NCBI RefSeq assembly: GCF_042682565.1
Contig: NZ_JBHUIC010000012.1
DNA from: Pistricoccus aurantiacus
Lineage (GTDB): Bacteria; Pseudomonadota; Gammaproteobacteria; Pseudomonadales; Halomonadaceae
Reading direction: 5' to 3' (one strand)
DNA length: 64,000 nt
Position numbers and translations under genes: made by a program. Numbering within the stretch: position 1 is the stretch's first letter; the number at the start of each line of letters is the position of its first letter. Positions 50,028 to 58,728 of this stretch are shown one piece after another. A model generated the notes under the pieces. It had not been told where the DNA came from. It saw only the letters and a list, made by a program, of their open reading frames with translations, and did no database searches.

Positions 50028-50995
50028 GCGAGCAACACACCAGCAAGCAACTCTCCGTCATCGGTACCGGAGTGATCGGCAACGGCTGGATTTCCCGGGC
50101 CCTGGCACAAGGCTTCGACGTGGTGGCGTTTGATCCCATGGAAGGGGCCGAGGCGCGTACCCGCAACGCGGTAAAAAACGCCTGGCCCTCCCTGGAAAAA
50201 CTCGGCCTGGCGGACGGCGCCAGTCAGGAGCGGCTGCGCTTCGTCGATAGCCTGGAAGCAGCCGTCGAGAACGCGGATCTGGTGCAGGAGAACGTGCCGG
50301 AGCGCCTTGAGCTCAAGCGCGAGATTCTCGCCAAGCTGGATGCGGCGGCCCCAAATGCCACCATCATCGGCTCGTCTACCTCCGGCTTCAAGCCCACGGA
50401 TCTGCAGCAGGACTGCACCAAGGCGCCGGGCCGGGTGATCGTCGCTCACCCCTTCAACCCGGTCTATCTGCTGCCCCTGGTGGAACTGGTGGGAGGCGAG
50501 GCTACCACGGCCGCGCAGATGGAAACCGCTCGGGCGCTGTATCGGGACATGGCCATGCGCCCCTTGATCGTGCGCAAGGAGATCGAGGGTCATATCGCCG
50601 ACCGGCTGATGGAAGCCCTGTGGCGTGAGGCGCTGCATCTGGTCAACGACGGCGTGGCCACCACCGAGGAAATCGACGCCGCTGTGGTCTATGGTTGCGG
50701 CCTGCGCTGGTCGCTGATGGGCACCTTCCTGACCTTCCATCTGGCCGGGGGCGACGCGGGCATGCGCCATATGCTCGAACAGTTCGGCCCGGCATTGAAG
50801 CTGCCCTGGACCAAGCTGGAAGCTCCGGAGCTCACCGATGAGCTGATCGACAAGGTCGTCAAAGGCTGCGAACATCAGGCCGCCGATCGTCCCGTTGCGC
50901 AGCTCGATAAGCGCCGGGACGACTTTCTGGTGGAGCTGCTCGATCTGGTACATAAATACTGGCCGGAAGCCGAAGGGCTCGAGGGGCGTATCTGA
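50024..50995 (+). CDS. cdhA: L-carnitine dehydrogenase
   Basis: This 323-aa 3-hydroxyacyl-CoA-dehydrogenase-like enzyme has the Rossmann motif VIGTGVIGNGWISRALAQGFDVVAFDP and the block VQENVPERLELKREI, GSSTSGFKPTDLQ and VAHPFNPVYLLPLVELVGG. RWSLMGTFLTFHLAGGDAGMRHMLEQFGPAL is characteristic of carnitine dehydrogenases. It oxidises L-carnitine to 3-dehydrocarnitine with NAD. The ATG at 50024 follows AGGAGAAAAGGC and overlaps the cdhC stop. The stop overlaps cdhB by one base. The thioesterase domain fused to this enzyme in some species is here a separate gene. Confidence 0.94.
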   Translation: MSEQHTSKQLSVIGTGVIGNGWISRALAQGFDVVAFDPMEGAEARTRNAVKNAWPSLEKLGLADGASQERLRFVDSLEAAVENADLVQENVPERLELKREILAKLDAAAPNATIIGSSTSGFKPTDLQQDCTKAPGRVIVAHPFNPVYLLPLVELVGGEATTAAQMETARALYRDMAMRPLIVRKEIEGHIADRLMEALWREALHLVNDGVATTEEIDAAVVYGCGLRWSLMGTFLTFHLAGGDAGMRHMLEQFGPALKLPWTKLEAPELTDELIDKVVKGCEHQAADRPVAQLDKRRDDFLVELLDLVHKYWPEAEGLEGRI

Positions 50996-51450
50996 TGCGC
51001 ATTCTCGACACCCAAGTCGCCCCCGAATGGGTGGACTACAACGGCCATATGAACGACGCGGAGTACGCTCGGGTCTTTTCCCTGGCCTTGGAAGCCCTGA
51101 TGGATCATATCGGTCTGGATGAGGCGGGCCGCGCCGAGCACGCCTACACCATCTACACCCTGGAAACCCATCTGTGCTATCGCCGGGAGGCCCATGAAGG
51201 CCAGCACCTCGGCGTCGAGGTGACCCTGCTGGATCAGGACGCCAAGCGGCTTCACGTCTTCATGGAGATGCAGGACCAGGACGGTCAAACCCTTGCCACC
51301 AGCGAGCAGATGCTGATGGGCATGGGCAGCGACAGCGGTCGTCCGGAGCCGTTTCCAGCCTCGGTGGCGGAGCGCATCGATCGTTTGCCCCAGGCTGATA
51401 CGAAACAATGGCCGAGCCTGGCAGGGCGCAGGATCGGTATTCGCCGCTAA
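50995..51450 (+). CDS. cdhB: Betainyl-CoA thioesterase (hotdog fold)
   Basis: The 151-aa protein reads VAPEWVDYNGHMNDAEYARVFSLALEALMDHIGL, the 4HBT hotdog signature with the catalytic Asp, then YTLETHLCYRREAHEGQHLGVEVTLLDQDAKRLHVFMEM. It releases glycine betaine from betainyl-CoA, the last step of carnitine conversion. It is coupled to cdhA by a TGATG overlap. Its TAA stop is also the first three bases of a 145-bp palindromic element, so an insertion has occurred precisely at its end. Confidence 0.9.
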   Translation: MRILDTQVAPEWVDYNGHMNDAEYARVFSLALEALMDHIGLDEAGRAEHAYTIYTLETHLCYRREAHEGQHLGVEVTLLDQDAKRLHVFMEMQDQDGQTLATSEQMLMGMGSDSGRPEPFPASVAERIDRLPQADTKQWPSLAGRRIGIRR

Positions 51451-51592
51451 GAAAGCGGTTACAAACTACTGCGCTAGGCCATGCTGTGTTGAAATCAGGC
51501 TCAAAATACTCATTTACACACGTAAACTCCGCTTTTTCGCCTGATTTCGCCTTGCCTGGCCGTCGCTCGTTACTTTTGTAAACACTTTCTTA
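51448..51592. repeat. 145-bp imperfect palindrome, MITE- or ERIC-like element
   Basis: Perfect terminal arms TAAGAAAG (51448-51455) and CTTTCTTA (51585-51592) bound the element. The arms continue imperfectly as GTTACAAA/TTTGTAAAC. An internal 10-bp pair GAAATCAGGC (51491-51500) with GCCTGATTTC (51539-51548) and a central TTTACACACGTAAA complete a long palindrome. It fills the whole gap from the cdhB stop to the ATG of the next gene. If TA is the duplicated target, the outline matches a mariner/IS630-type MITE. Transcribed, it would be one long hairpin. Confidence 0.75.
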
Positions 51593-52410
51593 TGGATATC
51601 GATACGTTTATTCGGCGTTTCGAGGCGGGCCTGGCAACCCTCGAGGGAGTTTCCATCGAGGAAGCACGTCGGCGCTACGATACGATTTGCGCCAGTTTCG
51701 CCCCGGCGGATCCCGCCGGCATGCGTATTCACGACGACCAGGTGGAAGGCGTGCCGGTACGGCGCTTTCTGCCAGCTTCTTCCCAACCGGGCTGTGTCGT
51801 CTACTGCCACGGCGGCGGCTGGAACCTGGGCTCGACGATAAGCCATCACGGCGTGGCGGCGAGCCTGGCCCAGCAACTCGGACGAGAGGTGGTCAGCGTC
51901 GACTATCGCCTCGCTCCGGAGGCAAGTTATCGGGATGCCCTGGAAGACTGTCGGCGAGTAGTGGTGGCCTGTGCGCCTCATGCCTTGGTCGGCGATAGCG
52001 CCGGCGCCCGACTGGCCATGGACGTGGCCTACGGCGGCGACTGGCAAGGGCCGCTGGGGCTGATCTACCCCCCGGTGGGCAAGCCGAGCGTAAAGGCGCT
52101 GGGGCCGGATGCGCCGCTGCTTTCCCGGGTGGATATCCTGACACTGTGGCGGCAGGTTGCCGATCAGTTGCCGGATATCCCCGTTGATACTCCGCCAGCC
52201 TCGCGTATGGACGTACTGGCGGTGGAACACGATCCGCTGACTCGTCCGCTTCTCAACGCCGTGGATGACTGGCGTGCCTTTGGTGCCGAGGTAAGCTATC
52301 GTGTGGCGCCTGACATGGTGCATGGCGCCCTGCATGCCTGGGCTAGCCTTCCCGCCATGGGCGATGCCTGGCAAGAATTCTGCGAAGCGCTGCGGGTTCG
52401 CCTAAGCTGA
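51592..52410 (+). CDS. Alpha/beta hydrolase, probable short-chain acylcarnitine esterase (HocS-like)
   Basis: This 272-aa protein is of the hormone-sensitive-lipase type: oxyanion motif VVYCHGGGWNLGSTISHHG, nucleophile Ser in LVGDSAGARLAMDVAYG, Asp in VLAVEHDPLTRPL and His in PDMVHGALHAW. In Pseudomonas the caiX-cdhCAB-hocS operon ends with an acylcarnitine hydrolase, and position here fits that role. The ATG lies directly at the edge of the palindromic element, and no Shine-Dalgarno is seen in front. Translation may rely on coupling or be weak. A start farther in is not supported. Confidence 0.82.
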   Translation: MDIDTFIRRFEAGLATLEGVSIEEARRRYDTICASFAPADPAGMRIHDDQVEGVPVRRFLPASSQPGCVVYCHGGGWNLGSTISHHGVAASLAQQLGREVVSVDYRLAPEASYRDALEDCRRVVVACAPHALVGDSAGARLAMDVAYGGDWQGPLGLIYPPVGKPSVKALGPDAPLLSRVDILTLWRQVADQLPDIPVDTPPASRMDVLAVEHDPLTRPLLNAVDDWRAFGAEVSYRVAPDMVHGALHAWASLPAMGDAWQEFCEALRVRLS

Positions 52411-52543
52411 AACAATACGCGCGACAATCTGCCTGTCGCCAAGTGTCATCCATGTGTCCATTTCATCCTCATTTTCCTTTAATCCACGAGGCGCGATCGA
52501 ACGAACATTCACGTAAAAATTCCAACACACAAGGCCAACAACC

Positions 52544-53926
52544 ATGCAACGCAGTTATTTGACGTCGATCTTTTCGATCACCACCATCATAATCCTTATC
52601 GCCATCACGGCGATCTTTCCCAGCCAGTTCGAGCATTACCTCAATCTTATCAAGCAGCAGGTCGTCGGCAATTTCGGCTTTATCTTCACCTATCCCGCCT
52701 TCTTGGCCTCGCTGTTCTTTATCGTCATCTGCTTTACCCCTTGGGGTAATATCAAGTTCGGCAGCGGTGAGCCGGAATTCAAGACCCTGAGCTGGATGGG
52801 CATGCTGTTCGCCACCGGCATGGGCATCGCCCTGGTGACCTGGGGGGTCACGGAGCCTCAGGCGCATCTGGAAGAAGGCATGAGCCTGGACGAGTCGCTG
52901 CTTCATGCCTATAACCACTGGGCGCTGCTGGCCTGGGTGGGTTATCTCGCCGTGGGCGTGATGTTTTCCTACGCCCTCTACAACATGGGCATCGAAAAGC
53001 CCGCGGAGGAATTGCTGGGCAACGGCTTTCTCAGCAAGCTGAATCTGGTCAGCCTGGTGGTGTCCACGGTCATCGGCTTGGCATTGACCTTTTCCTATGC
53101 CAGCAACCCCATTCGGGCGAGTCTCGTCGAATGGTTCGGCGTGGAAATCAACACCAGTCTGATCATCGCGGTGCTGGCGCTGTTTGCTATCGCTTCCTCG
53201 ACTTCCGGGCTCAATCGCGGCATCAAGTGGCTGAGCAACTACAATAGCCTGTTCGCGCTGATCCTGCTGTTCGCCGCCTTTCTGTTGACCCAGCCCTTCG
53301 AGATTATTACGACTCTGGGGCGGTTGCTGCCGGAATACCTGGTGCGCTACCCGGCCATGGCCACGGATATCGGCCTGGGCGATCCGGAGCGCAAGGCCTG
53401 GCTGGCGGATTGGCTGTACGCCTTCGAGGCGTCCTGGTACGGCTGGTTCATCTTCACCGGGGTATTCATCGCGCGGATTTCCCGGGGTCGCACCCTGCGC
53501 CAGATGGTGCTCGGCATCCTGATCGCCCCCAGCCTGATTTCCTGCTTCTGGTTCACTACCTTCGGCCTGGCGGGGATATCCGAGAACGTCGATGACGTCT
53601 TCTCGCTGATCGCCCAGCTCGATGCCACCGGCATTCTTTCCATCGTGCTGACTCTGAACATCCTGCTGTTCTTCGTCACCAGCGCGGACTCCGCCGGCCT
53701 GGTCTGCGAGATGCTGACGGTCAAGCGCTCGCGGATCTTCTGGATCATCGCCATGGCGGGACTGGCGATCTCCATCAACCTGCTGGGAGGCGATATCTAC
53801 AAGGTGATCCTGACGCTGATTTCCGTTGCCGCCATACCGGTGGCCATCGGCGTATTTGCCCTGGGTGCGGCCTTTGTGGTGCGAGTCATGCGCAATCGCG
53901 CCGCCGCCAAGCAGACGGCAAGCTAA
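52544..53926 (+). CDS. BCCT-family carnitine/betaine transporter
   Basis: The 460-aa protein has twelve membrane helices. The BCCT signature is seen in FKTLSWMGMLFATGMGIALVTWGVTEPQAHL, HWALLAWVGYLAVGVMFSYALYN and YGWFIFTGVFIARISRGRTLRQMVLGILIAPSLISCFWF, with the tryptophan-rich segment FEASWYGWF that binds quaternary amines. It carries compatible solutes with sodium or protons, or by exchange. It lies 133 nt after the esterase and converges with cdhR, so carnitine is the likely substrate. It is shorter than osmoregulatory BetP at both termini, which fits a catabolic uptake role. Confidence 0.9.
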   Translation: MQRSYLTSIFSITTIIILIAITAIFPSQFEHYLNLIKQQVVGNFGFIFTYPAFLASLFFIVICFTPWGNIKFGSGEPEFKTLSWMGMLFATGMGIALVTWGVTEPQAHLEEGMSLDESLLHAYNHWALLAWVGYLAVGVMFSYALYNMGIEKPAEELLGNGFLSKLNLVSLVVSTVIGLALTFSYASNPIRASLVEWFGVEINTSLIIAVLALFAIASSTSGLNRGIKWLSNYNSLFALILLFAAFLLTQPFEIITTLGRLLPEYLVRYPAMATDIGLGDPERKAWLADWLYAFEASWYGWFIFTGVFIARISRGRTLRQMVLGILIAPSLISCFWFTTFGLAGISENVDDVFSLIAQLDATGILSIVLTLNILLFFVTSADSAGLVCEMLTVKRSRIFWIIAMAGLAISINLLGGDIYKVILTLISVAAIPVAIGVFALGAAFVVRVMRNRAAAKQTAS

Positions 53927-54948
53927 CTGCCTTGCCGGGATGCCGCGTCAGGCTTGGTAGCGTCGTCGAACGTAGTGCCGTCAAAAGTGGTATTGCGTAC
54001 CTGGCGCGGCGACATGGCGTAGTGGCCACGAAAGGCCCGGGAAAGACCCGAGCTGGAAGTGAAGCCACAAGCCAGGGCGATGGAAAGAACGTCCAGATCG
54101 GTTTCCTCGAGTAGCTGCCGGGCCCGCTTGAGGCGTAGTTTCAGGTAATAGTCCCGAGGCCTGTCCTGCAGTTCCTGCTCGAACAGCCGCTGCAGCTGGC
54201 GCGGCGAGACATGAACGCGCCGAGCGATTTCCGTCAGGCTCAAGGGCGTCTCCAGATGACGCTCCATCAGCGCCACTGCCTCGACCAGCGGGCGCTTGTG
54301 GGTGCCCAGACGCTGGGCCAGGGACCTGCGCTGCTGGTCGCTTCTCGTGCGAATGCGCTCATGCACCAACTGCTCGGAGACATCCACCGCCAGACGCGAG
54401 CCGTGGCGCCGAGCGATGATCTCCAGGGTCATGTCCATGGCGGCGGCTCCTCCGGCACAGGAGAAGCGCCTGTGTCCGAGTTCATAAAGCTCATCCGAAG
54501 TGCTGATGCCGGGAAAGCGCTCGCGAAACGTCGGCAGGCTTTCCCAGTGCAGGGTGACCCGCTCGCCCTCGAGCAGCCCCGCCGCCGCGAGCAGAAAGCA
54601 GCCGGTATCCATCCCGCCCAGCGCACAGCCCGACTGATCAAGCCGATGCAGCCAAGCCAGCAGCTCTCGGCTGATGGCGGCTTCCGGATGAAAACCGCTG
54701 CATACCGCCAGAGACGGCAAGTGACGCACCTCGGCGATGGACTGATCCACCACCAGGGTCATGCCGCTGGAGGCAGTGACCGGGGCGCCGTCCTCGCTGA
54801 TCAGAATCCAGTCGAAGAGTGGCCGCCCGGCGATCCGATTGGCGATCCGCAGCGGCTCCACCGCGGAGAAGAACGCCATCATCGAAAAGCGTGGCAGCAG
54901 CAGAAAGCCGATGGGTTCGGGGCTGGGGCCCAGGTATTCGAGTCGCAT
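53923..54948 (-). CDS. cdhR: GlxA-type AraC regulator of carnitine catabolism
   Basis: The 341-aa regulator combines a DJ-1/PfpI-like amidotransferase domain (residues 10-185: PIGFLLLPRFSMMAFFSAVEPLRIANRIAG, GCALGGMDTGCFLLAAAGLLEG) with an AraC helix-turn-helix (residues 220-320: LSLTEIARRVHVSPRQLQRLFEQELQDRPRDYYLKLRLKRARQLL). This GlxA layout is shared by GbdR and CdhR, which respond to betaine and carnitine. Its 3' end overlaps the BCCT gene by 4 nt in convergent orientation. Carnitine control of cdhCAB is inferred from family and location. Confidence 0.87.
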   Translation of the reverse strand: MRLEYLGPSPEPIGFLLLPRFSMMAFFSAVEPLRIANRIAGRPLFDWILISEDGAPVTASSGMTLVVDQSIAEVRHLPSLAVCSGFHPEAAISRELLAWLHRLDQSGCALGGMDTGCFLLAAAGLLEGERVTLHWESLPTFRERFPGISTSDELYELGHRRFSCAGGAAAMDMTLEIIARRHGSRLAVDVSEQLVHERIRTRSDQQRRSLAQRLGTHKRPLVEAVALMERHLETPLSLTEIARRVHVSPRQLQRLFEQELQDRPRDYYLKLRLKRARQLLEETDLDVLSIALACGFTSSSGLSRAFRGHYAMSPRQVRNTTFDGTTFDDATKPDAASRQGS

Positions 54949-55010
54949 GGGGCGAGTCTAGCAAGGGCGAACGAGAAAGACTGGGTGACGCTCGGATAAT
55001 ACGCCTTGGA

Positions 55011-55412
55011 TCAGGCGCAGTTCGCTTCCGCGTTCATGGGCAATCGCGCAATGATATCACTGACGTCGCGACACACCTCGGCGATGGTTTCATCGCCGTA
55101 GCGCTGGCCCCGGCGCTTCTTGTAGCCTTTCTCGTAGAGCTTGACGTGCTCGGTGGCACTGACCCCGGCCTTTTCCAGGCAATGAGTGACGCAGTGCATC
55201 TGGCAGCCGTCGATGGCAACAATGGGGCGCCCGGAGCGAGCGACTTTCACCAACCCCGGCACGCCACCGCCGACCCCGGCGATGCAGGACATTTCCGCCA
55301 CGCCGGTGTGGTCAAGCCGAATCGCCGTTTCGTTGGCGAGCTGGGCCACATCGGAACAGCCGGAGCAGGAATACACGAGAGTACGAGGTTTCCTGGATGA
55401 CGACACTGCCAT
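55011..55412 (-). CDS. DGC-domain protein, putative zinc-binding
   Basis: This 133-aa protein has several Cys residues: VYSCSGCSDVAQLANETAIRL near the start, MSCIAGVGGG and PIVAIDGCQMHCVTHCLEKAGV. The Asp-Gly-Cys motif in IDGCQMHC gives the DGC (PF08859) family its name. Members are small proteins predicted to bind zinc; their function is unknown. AGGAGGATTC precedes the ATG on the minus strand. It is a lone gene between cdhR and sdhB, both on the same strand, with spacing too long to suggest an operon. Confidence 0.87.
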   Translation of the reverse strand: MAVSSSRKPRTLVYSCSGCSDVAQLANETAIRLDHTGVAEMSCIAGVGGGVPGLVKVARSGRPIVAIDGCQMHCVTHCLEKAGVSATEHVKLYEKGYKKRRGQRYGDETIAEVCRDVSDIIARLPMNAEANCA

Positions 55413-55596
55413 GAATCCTCCTTGTTTTAGAAAATAATTGACAGGAAAGTAACTGTAGAAGCCGCTGACAGAACATCTCAGAAAACGGCAAATTCCGAGC
55501 TCTCAGGAGAGAGCCCGGGGAATAAGGACCAGTATGGCCAATAATTAGCAGGGGAACATTGCGCCGGATCAATTTTTGGGTGAATTCATCTCGAAT

Positions 55597-56304
55597 TCAG
55601 GTGCTCTGTTCAAGCAGCATGGCCTTGATATGCCCAATGGCACGTAACGGATTAAGCCCCTTGGGACACACCCAGGTACAGTTGCCAATCTGACGGCAGC
55701 GAAACACGCTGAAGGGATCCTCGAGTTCCGAAAGCCGCTGTACCGTTGCGGTATCGCGGCTATCGATCAGAAAACGATAGGCCTGGATCAAGCCCGCCGG
55801 ACCGATGTACTTCTCCGGATTCCACCACCAGGAGGGGCAGGCGGAGCTACAGCAGGCGCACAGGATGCACTCGTAGAGACCGTCGAGCTTCTCGCGATCC
55901 GCAGGGCTCTGCAGACGCTCGATAGCCGGATCGGGTTCATCGTTGATCAGATAAGGATGAATCTTCTCGAACTGACGAAAGAACTGGGTCTGATCCACCA
56001 CCAGATCGCGGATCACCGGCATGCCGGGCAAAGGACGCAGGATCAAGGTGTTTGAGCGCCCCAGCACCTCCTCCACCGACGTGATGCAGGCAAGCCCGTT
56101 CTTGCCGTTGATGTTCATCCCATCAGAGCCGCAAACCCCCTCGCGGCAGGAGCGTCGATAGGCCAGCTGTGCATCCTGCTGCTTAAGATGCTCCAGGACA
56201 TCCAGCACCATGGCCTTGCGAAAACGATCCTCGACCTCGACGCTTTGCATACGAGGCGTCTCGTCGAGTTCCGGGTGATAGCGGAACAGCTTGACGGTAA
56301 ACAT
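55597..56304 (-). CDS. Succinate dehydrogenase/fumarate reductase iron-sulfur subunit, stand-alone
   Basis: The 235-aa protein has the plant-type [2Fe-2S] site CREGVCGSDG with a later Cys in KNGLAC, and the [4Fe-4S]/[3Fe-4S] sites ILCACCSSACP and CRQIGNCTWVCPKGLNP. These are complete SdhB/FrdB clusters, and length is normal. GGGGGAAATAACG precedes the ATG at 56304. The other subunits (flavoprotein and membrane anchors) are absent from the neighbourhood. A Crp/Fnr-type regulator lies 115 nt upstream on the same strand. It may be a second SdhB used under low oxygen; that is inference. Confidence 0.9.
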   Translation of the reverse strand: MFTVKLFRYHPELDETPRMQSVEVEDRFRKAMVLDVLEHLKQQDAQLAYRRSCREGVCGSDGMNINGKNGLACITSVEEVLGRSNTLILRPLPGMPVIRDLVVDQTQFFRQFEKIHPYLINDEPDPAIERLQSPADREKLDGLYECILCACCSSACPSWWWNPEKYIGPAGLIQAYRFLIDSRDTATVQRLSELEDPFSVFRCRQIGNCTWVCPKGLNPLRAIGHIKAMLLEQST

Positions 56305-56419
56305 CGTTATTTCCCCCGATCGAACATTCTTCATTACCTTGACACTAGGAAAGAAGGGGGAATTTAACAAGCATTTTAATTGCATCTTTGAGCAGACTGC
56401 TATCTCACCTTTGACGCAT

Positions 56420-57154
56420 TCAAGAAACGGACTGGGTCAGCTTGCGCAGGCGAACTTCGTCGCGCACCACCAGACGCTGGCGATCCACATCGATGATCTC
56501 GAGCTCCCGCAGCTTGGAAAGCAGGCGCGACAAGGTTTCCGGGGCCATGGACAGTTGCGCGGCCAGCCAGTACTTGGGAATGGTCAGGTTGACAACGCGC
56601 TCGGGAGCGTCCTCGTCGGAAAGCCGTCGCAGCAGATAGGTGGCCAGACGAATCATGGCATCGCCTTGGGTGAGCAGAGCCAGATCCTCCAGGCGCTCGG
56701 TGAGCTCGAGAGCCAGACGACTCATGAATTCCGCACGACATTTCGGCTGCCGATCCATGATCTCGCGACAGAGGGCCGCGTCGATCTGCAGCACGTGAGT
56801 ATGCCGCAGCGCCTCGGCGGAATAGAGATATTCGCCTTTCTGGGAAACCATGCTCAGTTCCCCCAAGGTGTCGCCTTGCTCGACGCAACGGATCGTCGCC
56901 ATCCGGTTGTCAGAGGTGGTGCGTACCAGTCGCACCGCGCCGTTGATCACCACGTACAGCCATTGAGCACGTTCATCCTGCTGAAAAAGCCAATGGTGGG
57001 CGTCCAGGCTCTGTATGCTGGCGTCCTTCAAGAGTGCTTCCAGCTCTTCCGCCTCCAGCTGAGCAAGCCAAGGTACACCCAACACCAGTTCACGAAGTTG
57101 CGCCGGCTGAAACGTGCTCGATGCCGGATCATCGGGTAAGGAGGGTTCCATCAT
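56420..57154 (-). CDS. Crp/Fnr-family transcriptional regulator lacking the Fnr iron-sulfur cysteines
   Basis: This 244-aa regulator has a cyclic-nucleotide-binding-like barrel (residues 20-140; WLFQQDERAQWLYVVINGAVRLVRTTSDNRMATIRCVEQGDTLGELSMVS) and a C-terminal winged helix (ITIPKYWLAAQLSMAPETLSRLLSKLRELEIIDVDRQRLVV as LTIPKYWLAAQLSMAPETLSRLL here). The Glu-x-x-Ser-Arg recognition motif ETLSRLL is like that of Fnr/Dnr. The N-terminal four-Cys cluster of Fnr is missing; only three scattered Cys occur, so it is closer to Dnr or Crp-like haem or unknown-ligand sensors. It may control the sdhB gene just downstream. Confidence 0.88.
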   Translation of the reverse strand: MMEPSLPDDPASSTFQPAQLRELVLGVPWLAQLEAEELEALLKDASIQSLDAHHWLFQQDERAQWLYVVINGAVRLVRTTSDNRMATIRCVEQGDTLGELSMVSQKGEYLYSAEALRHTHVLQIDAALCREIMDRQPKCRAEFMSRLALELTERLEDLALLTQGDAMIRLATYLLRRLSDEDAPERVVNLTIPKYWLAAQLSMAPETLSRLLSKLRELEIIDVDRQRLVVRDEVRLRKLTQSVS

Positions 57155-57461
57155 GTTGTTCTTCCACGGGGCTGAACCGCCCCTTCATGTTGATAACTCG
57201 GAAACACAGGTTGCGAGCTAAACAATCACCATAGTTCGAAAATCAACGAATAGCCGTGACTTGGATCAATTCGGTGATAATCCTAGCGAGAATAGCAGCA
57301 TGATACCGGACGAATCAGGTGTTGCACTTGCCCGTTGAGGCCCGCCCTATCGCTAACTTAGAGCCTGCGTACTTGATTCTCTTCTCAAGAACAGGTCCGC
57401 ATGGTTACGTTATACGGGAACAAACGGTATCGAATGCTTTGTCTTTGAAAAAGGAACCGCC
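57155..57461. other. 307-nt intergenic region between the Crp/Fnr gene and the nitronate monooxygenase gene
   Basis: This divergent region carries promoters for both flanking genes. Only half-sites resembling TTGAT occur (for example TTGATAAC near 57189), with no full Fnr box. No ORF was considered real here. GAAAAAGGAACCGCC directly before 57462 is the ribosome site of the next gene. Confidence 0.5.
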
Positions 57462-58532
57462 ATGTCTTCTTCTACCAGCTTTCTCGAACGATTGGGTATC
57501 GAGCATCCTATTATTCAGGCGCCGATGGCCGGTGTGTCCACGCCCCGACTAGCGGCAGCGGTTTCCAATGCGGGCGGGCTAGGCTCACTGGGTATCGGTG
57601 CCAGCACGGCTGACCAGGCGCGGCAAATGATCGAGGAAACCCAACGTCTGACGCCTCGACCATTCAACGTGAATCTGTTCTGCCACGCGCCGGCGCAGCG
57701 TGACGCCAAGGTCGAAGCCGCCTGGCTTGACTATCTTTCACCGCTATTCCAAGAAGCCGGACTGGAAACTCCTGATGCCCTCGATGAGATCTACCGGTCT
57801 TTCATCGGCGACGCCGCGACGCTTGAAATGCTGCTCGAACTGCGTCCAGCCGTGGTCAGTTTCCATTTTGGCCTACCTTCAGCGGACGTTATTGCCTCAT
57901 TGCGCGAGGCAGGCATTTATACGATGGCCACGGCAACCTGCCCGGACGAAGCAAGACAGATCGAGCGAGCCGGAATCGATGCCATCGTGGCCCAAGGCAT
58001 GGAAGCCGGCGGGCACAGAGGCAACTTCGAGCCCGAGGCAAACGATGAGCACTTGAGCACCCTGGTGCTCGTCCGCCTGCTGCTACGCCAGACAGGCCTT
58101 CCGATCGTTGCCGCCGGTGGCATCATGGACGGCCATGCCATTAAAGCGGCACTGGATCTGGGCGCGGCTGCCGTTCAGCTTGGCACCGCCTTCGTGCTAT
58201 GCCCCGAGTCATCGGCGAATGACGCCTATCGCGAGAGCCTGAAAAGCGAGAGAGCAAAACGGACACGGCTGACGAAAGTGCTATCCGGCCGACCTGCGCG
58301 CGGCATGGTCAATCGGCTGATTTCCTTCGGCGAAGCGAAAGGTAGCCCGCCTCCCGCGGACTATCCGGTGGCCTACGATGCGGCCAAACGGCTCAATGCG
58401 GCGGCTTCCAAACTCGGCGATCATGAATTTGCCGCTCAGTGGGCGGGACAAGGGGCGCCCCTGGCCCGCGAGCTGCCTGCCGCGGATTTGGTGGCATTAC
58501 TGCGAGAAGAAAGCAGAAGTAGCGGCGGCTGA
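57462..58532 (+). CDS. Nitronate monooxygenase (2-nitropropane dioxygenase family)
   Basis: The 356-aa FMN-dependent TIM barrel has IIQAPMAGVSTPRLAAAVSNAGGLGSLGIG at the N-terminus. GIDAIVAQGMEAGGHRGNF and LPIVAAGGIMDGHAIKAALDLGAAAVQLGTAFVLCPES carry FMN-binding residues and the catalytic His (in GGHRG). These motifs place it in class I nitronate monooxygenases, which detoxify propionate-3-nitronate. AAAGGAACCGCC supports the ATG. It is divergent from the Crp/Fnr-type gene. No other nitro-compound gene is present. Confidence 0.9.
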   Translation: MSSSTSFLERLGIEHPIIQAPMAGVSTPRLAAAVSNAGGLGSLGIGASTADQARQMIEETQRLTPRPFNVNLFCHAPAQRDAKVEAAWLDYLSPLFQEAGLETPDALDEIYRSFIGDAATLEMLLELRPAVVSFHFGLPSADVIASLREAGIYTMATATCPDEARQIERAGIDAIVAQGMEAGGHRGNFEPEANDEHLSTLVLVRLLLRQTGLPIVAAGGIMDGHAIKAALDLGAAAVQLGTAFVLCPESSANDAYRESLKSERAKRTRLTKVLSGRPARGMVNRLISFGEAKGSPPPADYPVAYDAAKRLNAAASKLGDHEFAAQWAGQGAPLARELPAADLVALLREESRSSGG

Positions 58533-58728
58533 CAGAAAACGAAATGTACGCCTTGAAAAAAGCGTCAAGGCGATGATGGGGCTATTCTAAAATCTGCCCT
58601 GCGTAAGAAAAACAGCATTTCTTTTCGCTTGCCGAGCGATATGGACTTGACCCGATCGACAGACTTTGGCTATTCCTTGGCTCAGATGTTATTATTTAAT
58701 AATCAATAACTTGCATGAGGCTTTCTGT

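Noticed and set aside
57155..57461. Fnr box upstream of the Crp/Fnr-type gene
   Set aside because: Only single half-sites occur. No TTGAT-N4-ATCAA arrangement was seen.
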